Positions 4,693 to 8,639 of a stretch of 8,639 nt of DNA are shown piece by piece. This stretch comes from Synergistaceae bacterium. GTDB taxonomy: Bacteria; Synergistota; Synergistia; Synergistales; Aminobacteriaceae. Position numbers and translations under genes: made by a program. The stretch is from assembly GCA_031270755.1 (NCBI GenBank), contig JAISWV010000315.1, positions 1-8,639 of the forward strand, given 5' to 3'. The notes beneath the pieces were generated by a model that did no database searches, had not been told where the DNA came from, and saw only the letters and a list, made by a program, of their open reading frames with translations. Position 1 is the stretch's first letter. Every line of letters begins with the position of its first letter.

Positions 4693-6159
4693 ATGAACGT
4701 TCCATTGGTGATTTTGATCGGCTACGTGATCGTACTGAGTTTGTTGTCCTGGAAGGCCACTCGGATCCAAAAAAGCGGCAGCGGCGGTAAAGTGTTGAAT
4801 TACCTGTTGGCGGGGCAGAAGCTGCCCACGATATTGGTCGCCGTCATGCTCACGGGGCTGGCTGTGGGCGGCGCTTCCACCGTAGGAGTGGCGGAGCAGG
4901 CCTATAGTGTCGGTGTTTCGGCGGGATGGTACAACGGGGCCTGGGGTACGGGCGGCATCGTCGTGGGTCTCGTCTTGGCCGCCAAGTATCGCCGCATGAC
5001 CCAGCGCACGGTCCCCGAGATGATGGGGGCGGCCTTTGGAAGCAACGCCCGCTTGGTCGGCGTCGTCGCACAGCTTTTGATCATGATGACCATCACGTCC
5101 CTCCAATACGTGGCGGGAGGGGCGATCTTGGCCTCCATGCTGCCCGACATCTTCACGATGAACACGGGTATGCTCGCCTCCGCCATCGTCTTCATCGGCA
5201 TCACCTTGACCGGCGGTTACTGGGCCAGCGGGCTGACCAACGTGGTGAACGTCATCGTCATCTACATCGGGGTGTTCGCTGCCCTCGCCTCCGGCTTCAA
5301 CGGCTTCGGCGGGTTCGAGGCCGTCGTTCAGGCTCTCCCCCCCGAGGGAACTTGGTTCGATCCTATAAGCGGCATCGGCGTGGCGATCTTCGCGGGATGG
5401 ATGGCCGTCATGACCACGATGGCCTGTACAACTCAGGCTGTGGTGCAAATTTCCCTGGCGGCGAAGGACGAGAAGACGGCGCGTAACGGCTTCATCATCG
5501 GCGGAATTTTGACACTGCCCGCGGGATTTCTGTGCGCACTTTTCGGAATCATGGCCGCGGCGAAGTTTCCCGGCCTTGCCAATCCCGCTCTTGCCCTGCC
5601 CACTATCGCGGCAAATATCGGCCCGCTGGTGGGGGGCGTTTTCCTGGCCGGACTCTGGGCCGCCGACGTCTCCACCGCCGTGGGGCTTTTGATGGGCTGC
5701 TCCACCCTCTTGATCCAGGACGTGTGGAAACGCATGTCCGCCAAGACGTTCTCTCCGAATACCGAACTTTTGATCTCGCGCCTCGCGGTCTTCCTGGTGA
5801 GCGCCTGCTCCCTGGGCCTGGCGATGAGGGCGGTTGGAATCTTGAGAACCATCACCTCGGCTCTGGCGATCACCACCTCGTTCACGCTTCTGATTCTGGC
5901 GAACCTCTACACGCCGCGCCTCTGCAAAAAATCCGCCGGATTCTGGACGATTTTGGCTTCTTTGATCGTCTGGGCGCTCTGGACCTACGTTCCCTCCACG
6001 CGCATCGGCCCCCATTTGATCTACCTGGAATGGATCGTCTGCCTGGTCGTGTTCGGACTGACTTGCGTCCTCGACAGCCGCCCGGCCGTGGCGCTTCTGT
6101 CGCCGACGCCGGATATCCCGAAAACGGAGATTCCCCAAACCGCCGTTTCTTTCGACTGA
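4693..6159 (+). CDS. Sodium:solute symporter (SSS family), substrate unknown
   Basis: A 488-residue membrane protein with about 13 hydrophobic segments. The first runs from residue 4 to 20 directly after the start, and the tail after 460 is soluble and Pro-rich. Family features are the GGASTVGVAEQAY segment at 59-71 in the second helix, the RTVPEMMGAAFG loop at 105-116, and ADVSTAVGLLMGCSTLLIQD at 324-343. This last segment corresponds to the conserved STA...STLL-D helix that supplies Ser/Thr ligands to the Na2 site in this family. It should couple inward Na+ flow to uptake of a small solute. The family includes proline, pantothenate, sugar and carboxylate carriers, and sequence alone does not name the substrate. 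The aromatic leader upstream suggests an aromatic amino acid or a product of one. ATG 4693 lies 12 bases after AAGGAG; an ATG at 4686 is in another frame that stops early. The gene converges with the aminotransferase. Confidence 0.88.
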   Translation: MNVPLVILIGYVIVLSLLSWKATRIQKSGSGGKVLNYLLAGQKLPTILVAVMLTGLAVGGASTVGVAEQAYSVGVSAGWYNGAWGTGGIVVGLVLAAKYRRMTQRTVPEMMGAAFGSNARLVGVVAQLLIMMTITSLQYVAGGAILASMLPDIFTMNTGMLASAIVFIGITLTGGYWASGLTNVVNVIVIYIGVFAALASGFNGFGGFEAVVQALPPEGTWFDPISGIGVAIFAGWMAVMTTMACTTQAVVQISLAAKDEKTARNGFIIGGILTLPAGFLCALFGIMAAAKFPGLANPALALPTIAANIGPLVGGVFLAGLWAADVSTAVGLLMGCSTLLIQDVWKRMSAKTFSPNTELLISRLAVFLVSACSLGLAMRAVGILRTITSALAITTSFTLLILANLYTPRLCKKSAGFWTILASLIVWALWTYVPSTRIGPHLIYLEWIVCLVVFGLTCVLDSRPAVALLSPTPDIPKTEIPQTAVSFD

Positions 6160-6171
6160 CAAAACGATAAA

Positions 6172-6249
6172 AAAACGTAACCGTTCCCCCCTGTATACCG
6201 CGCCAAGCCAAGGCACGCGTCATACAAGGTTCGAACGGTTACTTGTTTT
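6172..6249. terminator. Long imperfect palindrome, probable bidirectional terminator
   Basis: GTAACCGTTC (6177-6186) is the exact inverted repeat of GAACGGTTAC (6233-6242). It is extended outward by AAAAC (6172-6176) with GTTTT (6245-6249) across a two-base bulge. It is extended inward by CCTGTAT (6190-6196) with ATACAAGG (6222-6229, one A bulged), CGCG (6199-6202) with CGCG (6216-6219), and CC with GG at the tip. Both strands therefore give one long hairpin ending in a U-rich run. It sits between the convergent symporter and aminotransferase genes, which suits shared termination. Confidence 0.7.
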
Positions 6250-6274
6250 CTTGCTTGCGTCCCTGCTTTCTTCC

Positions 6275-7495
6275 CTATTTCGCCGGAAGCTTCATTTCCT
6301 CGATGGCTTGAGCGAGGCGGCTCACTCCCTCTTCGATGACCTCGGGCTTGCTGTAAGTGTAGTTGATTCGGGAGGAGTGGATGCCCGCTTCGGGGTCGAC
6401 GCAGAAAGGAGCGCCGGGGAGGATCGCGACCTTCTTGTCCAGCGCGCGCTTGGCCAGCTCGTCGCTGTCTATGGCGCCGGTGTTCAGCCAGAAAAAGAAC
6501 CCGCCCTCCGGTTTCACCCAAGTGATCCCCAGAGGCGCCAGGTGCTTCTGAAAGCTCTTTTCCATGGCGTCGCGCTTGGCGCGGTAGTTGGCGATGATGT
6601 TGGGGAGGTGCGCGTCCAGGTAGCCCTTGCGGCAGTACTCATGGGTGAGCACCTGAGTGATGGGGCTCGAACAAAGGTCCGTCGTCTGCTTGAAAACGAT
6701 CATCTGCCGAATGATCTCCTTGGCCCCGCTGACCCAACCAATACGGACCCCAGGGGACAGTATCTTCGAAAAAGAACCTGCGTAAACGGTGTTCCCCGCC
6801 TTGTCGAAAGAAAAGATGGAGGGCAGGTGCTCTCCGTCGAAGCGCACGTACCCATAGGGGTCGTCCTCGAAAACGGTCAGCTCGTATCGTTCCGCTATGG
6901 CGGCCAGCTCTTGGCGGCGTTCCACGGACATCGTGGAACCCGCGGGGTTCTGGAAATTGACGATTGTATAGATGAATTTGGGCTTTTTGCCTGCTTTCTT
7001 GAGGTTCTCGATCAAGGCGGGCAGTTCTTCGACGATCATGCCCTTGCCGTCCACGCGCACGGACGCAAACTCCGCGCCGTGGTTGCCGAAGGTGTTGAGA
7101 GCGGCCATATAGGACGGGTCCTCCGTAATCACCACGTCGCCGGGGTCGAGCATAGCCCAGGCAAAAAGATCCAGCGCCTGCTGCGAACCGGTGGTGAGAA
7201 ATATTTCATCCAAAGAAACTTCGCGTCCCAGGCGCGGAGCGGTCCATTTGGCCAAAAACTCACGCAGAGGGTTATATCCTTCGGTGGTGCCGTACTGTAA
7301 AAGGACCGTGCCGTTGCTTTTGAGCTGCTCCGCTCCTTCGGCGAATTGCTCGATAGGGAAGACCTCGGGCGCGGGCATCCCCCCCGCGAAAGAAATCATC
7401 CCGGGCTGGCCGATTACCTTGAGAAGTTCGCGTACCGGCGAAGGCCTCGACTTGAGGGCAGTGGCGCTAAAGTTCTTTTTCCAATTGTTGCTCAT
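6275..7495 (-). CDS. PLP-dependent class I/II aminotransferase (2-aminoadipate/LysN or aromatic type)
   Basis: A 406-residue cytosolic fold-type I aminotransferase. Motifs in order: ISFAGGMPAPEVFP at 34-47, LLQYGTTEGYNPLREF at 65-80, the cofactor-phosphate segment TTGSQQALDL at 101-110, EDPSY at 125-129, NFQNPAG at 180-186 with Asn183, EDDPYGYVRF at 210-219 with the Asp and Tyr that hold the pyridine ring, and YAGSFSKILSPGVRIGW at 238-254 with Lys244 as the Schiff-base lysine. EGGFFFWL at 330-337 follows, and Arg376 in SSRINY probably binds the substrate carboxylate. This pattern is that of stand-alone enzymes related to LysN and to archaeal aromatic aminotransferases, with wide amino-acid substrates. 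There is no GntR DNA-binding domain, so it is not a MocR regulator. The ATG at 7495 has GAGGAGGAG upstream (7502-7510). Its substrate may relate to that of the convergent symporter; that is inference. Confidence 0.9.
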   Translation of the reverse strand: MSNNWKKNFSATALKSRPSPVRELLKVIGQPGMISFAGGMPAPEVFPIEQFAEGAEQLKSNGTVLLQYGTTEGYNPLREFLAKWTAPRLGREVSLDEIFLTTGSQQALDLFAWAMLDPGDVVITEDPSYMAALNTFGNHGAEFASVRVDGKGMIVEELPALIENLKKAGKKPKFIYTIVNFQNPAGSTMSVERRQELAAIAERYELTVFEDDPYGYVRFDGEHLPSIFSFDKAGNTVYAGSFSKILSPGVRIGWVSGAKEIIRQMIVFKQTTDLCSSPITQVLTHEYCRKGYLDAHLPNIIANYRAKRDAMEKSFQKHLAPLGITWVKPEGGFFFWLNTGAIDSDELAKRALDKKVAILPGAPFCVDPEAGIHSSRINYTYSKPEVIEEGVSRLAQAIEEMKLPAK

Positions 7496-7560
7496 ACAGT
7501 ACTCCTCCTCTGAGATAGCGGAAGCTCGTCCAATTTCCGCCTGCTTGGTCGGTCTTCAAT

Positions 7561-7578
7561 TCAATTGTATCAATTGTA
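7561..7578. repeat. Tandem 9-bp repeat upstream of the aminotransferase
   Basis: TCAATTGTA occurs twice back to back (7561-7569, 7570-7578), preceded by a partial TTCAAT. On the minus strand each copy offers a -10-like TACAAT (7564-7569 and 7573-7578), the only promoter-like elements I find between the protease and the aminotransferase. No good -35 lies at 16-18 bases from either, so a promoter call stays weak. Confidence 0.55.
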
Positions 7579-7593
7579 CACCATGCCCAAAAT

Positions 7594-7611
7594 CGCAAAA
7601 TCAGGTTTGCG
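7594..7611 (-). terminator. Weak intrinsic terminator after the M48 protease gene
   Basis: Directly after the TAA stop, the minus strand reads CGCAAA, a six-base loop, TTTGCG, then ATTTT. The stem is six perfect base pairs but only half of them are G-C, and the T-run is four bases long. Partial termination is likely. Confidence 0.4.
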
Positions 7612-8271
7612 TTATTTTGCTCGGGGTGTTTTTTGGATTTTCTGCGCGCGGTCTTGAAGGTGTTTCAAACGGCGGTCCGTGGGCGGGTGGGAGTTGAAAC
7701 CGCTGGGCTCGGTCTTGAAGCCGCTGTCTTTGAAGCTCTTCATGGCGTTGTAGAGTCCCCAGGGGTTGTAGCCGGCCTTGACGGCCAAGTCCATGCCGTA
7801 GTCGTCGGCCTCCACTTCCTGTTCGCGGCTGAAGCCGCTTTCCGCCAAGTTCATGCCCACGGCGCCCGCGACCTCGGCCGCGCCCCCGGCACGTCCCAAG
7901 ATTGCGCTCAAGACGCTCCAGCCCACGTTGCGCTTTACGCTTTTGTTGTAGTGCCCGCATTTGACGTGTCCCACTTCGTGCCCCAGGACGCCCGCGATTT
8001 CATCGGGAGAGTTCAACACCCTCATCAGTCCTTGGGTTACGTGCACGGAAAAGTTGTTCGAGGATTGAAACTTGACCCAGGCGTTGGGGGCGTCGTCCTT
8101 TTCGTAGGTGATCGGTATAATTTTCATGCCTGCGGCGGCCGCGATGCGGGACCACGCGCTTTCCACGCTGTCTTTTCCGATTTTTGCGTCCGCCGGCGTC
8201 ACCGAAAGAGCGGCAACGAGAAGAAAACCAACTATCACTCGCATTACCTGCGCCGCAGCCTTTTTTTTCAC
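7612..8271 (-). CDS. Exported M48 family zinc metalloprotease
   Basis: A 219-residue protease with the catalytic zinc motif HEVGH at 98-102 and the third-ligand motif SREQEVEADDYG at 148-159, in which Glu154 should bind zinc. The C-terminal FNSHPPTDRRLKHL at 192-205 is also typical of periplasmic M48 peptidases. A signal peptide is clear (MKKK, hydrophobic segment to about 25, ADA before the cut near residue 29) and there is no lipobox. It is therefore a soluble envelope enzyme rather than the multi-pass HtpX type. No TPR domain follows, so it is shorter than BepA and closer to small single-domain members that act on misfolded envelope proteins. The start is GTG at 8271, set by AAGGAGG at 8280-8286 with an 8-base gap. 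Upstream, the minus strand has a TATAAT at 8369-8374 without a good -35. Confidence 0.9.
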   Translation of the reverse strand: MKKKAAAQVMRVIVGFLLVAALSVTPADAKIGKDSVESAWSRIAAAAGMKIIPITYEKDDAPNAWVKFQSSNNFSVHVTQGLMRVLNSPDEIAGVLGHEVGHVKCGHYNKSVKRNVGWSVLSAILGRAGGAAEVAGAVGMNLAESGFSREQEVEADDYGMDLAVKAGYNPWGLYNAMKSFKDSGFKTEPSGFNSHPPTDRRLKHLQDRAQKIQKTPRAK

Positions 8272-8298
8272 TTCACAAACCTCCTTCAGAATATAAAG

Positions 8299-8346
8299 TT
8301 CAGAATAAAGTCAAGCCTCACGTTCAAGCTCAATGTCAAAGTTCAA
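8299..8346 (-). repeat. Degenerate 6-7 bp TTGA repeats upstream of the M48 gene
   Basis: On the plus strand TCAA begins at 8311, 8324, 8330, 8336 and 8343, with variants TCAC at 8318 and TCAG at 8300. The steps of 6-7 bases in the dense part correspond to TTGA(A/G)C-like units on the minus strand. They lie in the protease leader region between the ribosome binding site and a TATAAT at 8369. No -10 is placed correctly for the TTGACA/TTGACT words, so I do not call a promoter from them. Confidence 0.4.
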
Positions 8347-8404
8347 ATTTTATTTTCGTGGAGGGCATATTATATGATTTTGCGGCAAAAAAACAGAGTG
8401 AATG

Positions 8405-8430
8405 CACTGAGCTACACTGAAAAAACACTG
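8405..8430 (+). repeat. Three CACTG boxes one helical turn apart
   Basis: CACTG occurs at 8405-8409, 8415-8419 and 8426-8430, spaced 10 and 11 bases, so all copies face the same side of the helix. They lie between the divergent M48 and SRP RNA genes, about 45 bases upstream of the SRP RNA -35. A role as an operator or activator site is speculative. Confidence 0.3.
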
Positions 8431-8473
8431 TGTCCCATGTGTTCCATGCCTGTGGCGCTATGGCCTGAGGCGC

Positions 8474-8502
8474 TTGATAAAAAGAGCTTCTCCTTGTATA
8501 CT
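8474..8502 (+). promoter_or_regulatory. Sigma-70-type promoter of the SRP RNA gene
   Basis: TTGATA (8474-8479) and TATACT (8497-8502) are separated by exactly 17 bases and match the consensus at five (-10) and four (-35) positions. The predicted start near 8509 leaves a leader of about 24 bases before the mature RNA, similar to the short 5' leader removed from the E. coli 4.5S precursor. Confidence 0.7.
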
Positions 8503-8532
8503 GACTTGCGTTTCGACTCGATGCCCCTCGAT

Positions 8533-8639
8533 GCGGGGGCTCAGTCTCATGCGGCGAAGGCCCGTGAATCCTGTCAGGCCCGGAAGGGAGCAGCAGTAAG
8601 CGGTGTCCGTCGGGTGCCATGAGGTCGCTGGGTTCCCGC
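8533..8639 (+). ncRNA. ffs: Signal recognition particle RNA, small bacterial (4.5S) type
   Basis: The invariant domain IV is plain: GTCAGGCCCGGAAGGGAGCA (8573-8592), with the GGAA tetraloop at 8582-8585 and the asymmetric AGCA side of the internal loop that binds Ffh. The molecule closes on itself. GCGGGGGCTCAG (8533-8544) pairs with CTGGGTTCCCGC (8628-8639), and CTCATG (8546-8551) pairs with CATGAG (8618-8623). It is therefore a single hairpin of about 107 bases without the Alu domain found in the long SRP RNAs of Bacillus and relatives. The RNA binds Ffh and targets nascent membrane and exported proteins to FtsY. The 5' end is inferred from the helix. The closing pair uses the last base of the window, so a few 3' bases and the terminator lie outside. 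Confidence 0.93.

Noticed and set aside
4689..4694. TATAAT at the symporter start codon as a -10 element
   Set aside because: No -35 at a suitable distance, and transcription starting inside the coding region would not give a normal mRNA.
4636..6216. Very long minus-strand ORF opposite the symporter, rich in Gly, Asp, His and Gln
   Set aside because: Mirror frame of a GC-rich membrane protein gene. The composition is typical of antisense shadows and the plus-strand reading is a clear SSS transporter.
8374..8622. An 82-codon plus-strand ORF with GGAGGG 8 bases before its ATG and a CPMC motif
   Set aside because: It contains the SRP RNA promoter and runs through most of the SRP RNA, whose structure fully explains those bases. 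The Shine-Dalgarno match and Cys pair are probably chance; a short product ending before 8500 is not possible in this frame.
7633..8622. Long plus-strand ORF opposite the M48 gene, extending into the SRP RNA
   Set aside because: Shadow of the protease frame, which has HEVGH, signal peptide and an ideal Shine-Dalgarno on the minus strand.
1..8639. CRISPR arrays, insertion sequences, tRNA genes, prophage or defence genes
   Set aside because: None found: no repeat-spacer pattern, no transposase or integrase frame, no cloverleaf. The region reads as ordinary chromosome with one unusual leader.

Overview
The window is ordinary-density bacterial chromosome of moderately high GC. It carries eight protein genes, one very short leader-type ORF, the SRP RNA gene and several regulatory structures. 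Ribosome binding sites are strong and close to consensus (AGGAGG, GGAGGTGA, AAGGAGG), and TTG and GTG starts are used. The gene content (sodium symporter, 2-aminoadipate-type aminotransferase, YibE/F membrane protein, SRP RNA without an Alu domain) would fit an anaerobic amino-acid-using bacterium such as a member of the Synergistota. That is a guess from gene content and style; no marker in the window fixes the taxonomy.

Layout. Bases 1-1433 (+) hold the 3' part of a UgpB-like sugar-phosphate ABC transporter binding protein, followed by a glycerophosphodiester phosphodiesterase; together they look like the end of a ugp-type uptake operon. Bases 1459-3667 (-) hold a two-gene unit: a YibE/F family membrane protein and an overlapping Ppx/GppA phosphatase. 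Bases 3668-3965 are a promoter region with face-to-face promoter candidates and a 5'-UTR hairpin. Bases 3966-4214 (+) encode a small secreted protein that is 60 % Tyr+Pro after its signal peptide.

The most interesting part is 4270-4692 (+). An array of AACTTGA-type heptamers runs into a promoter. It is followed by a 35-codon ORF with a near-perfect Shine-Dalgarno and eight consecutive aromatic codons (Y F Y F Y Y W F). A 14-bp intrinsic terminator with six U lies 23 bases after its stop codon. An 8-base segment just after the aromatic run is exactly complementary to the ascending arm of the terminator. This has the architecture of a transcription attenuator controlled by aromatic aminoacyl-tRNA, and it sits directly upstream of a sodium:solute symporter gene (4693-6159, +). 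I know of no described attenuator of this type on a symporter of this family, so this is the best candidate for something new.

The symporter converges on a PLP-dependent LysN/aromatic-type aminotransferase (6275-7495, -). Between them lies a long imperfect palindrome (6172-6249), probably a bidirectional terminator. An exported M48 metalloprotease (7612-8271, -) follows. The window ends with the SRP (4.5S-type) RNA gene (8533-8639, +) behind a strong sigma-70-type promoter; its terminal helix closes at the last base of the window. A working idea, not proven, is that aromatic amino acid shortage derepresses uptake through the symporter, and that the adjacent aminotransferase handles related amino or keto acids.
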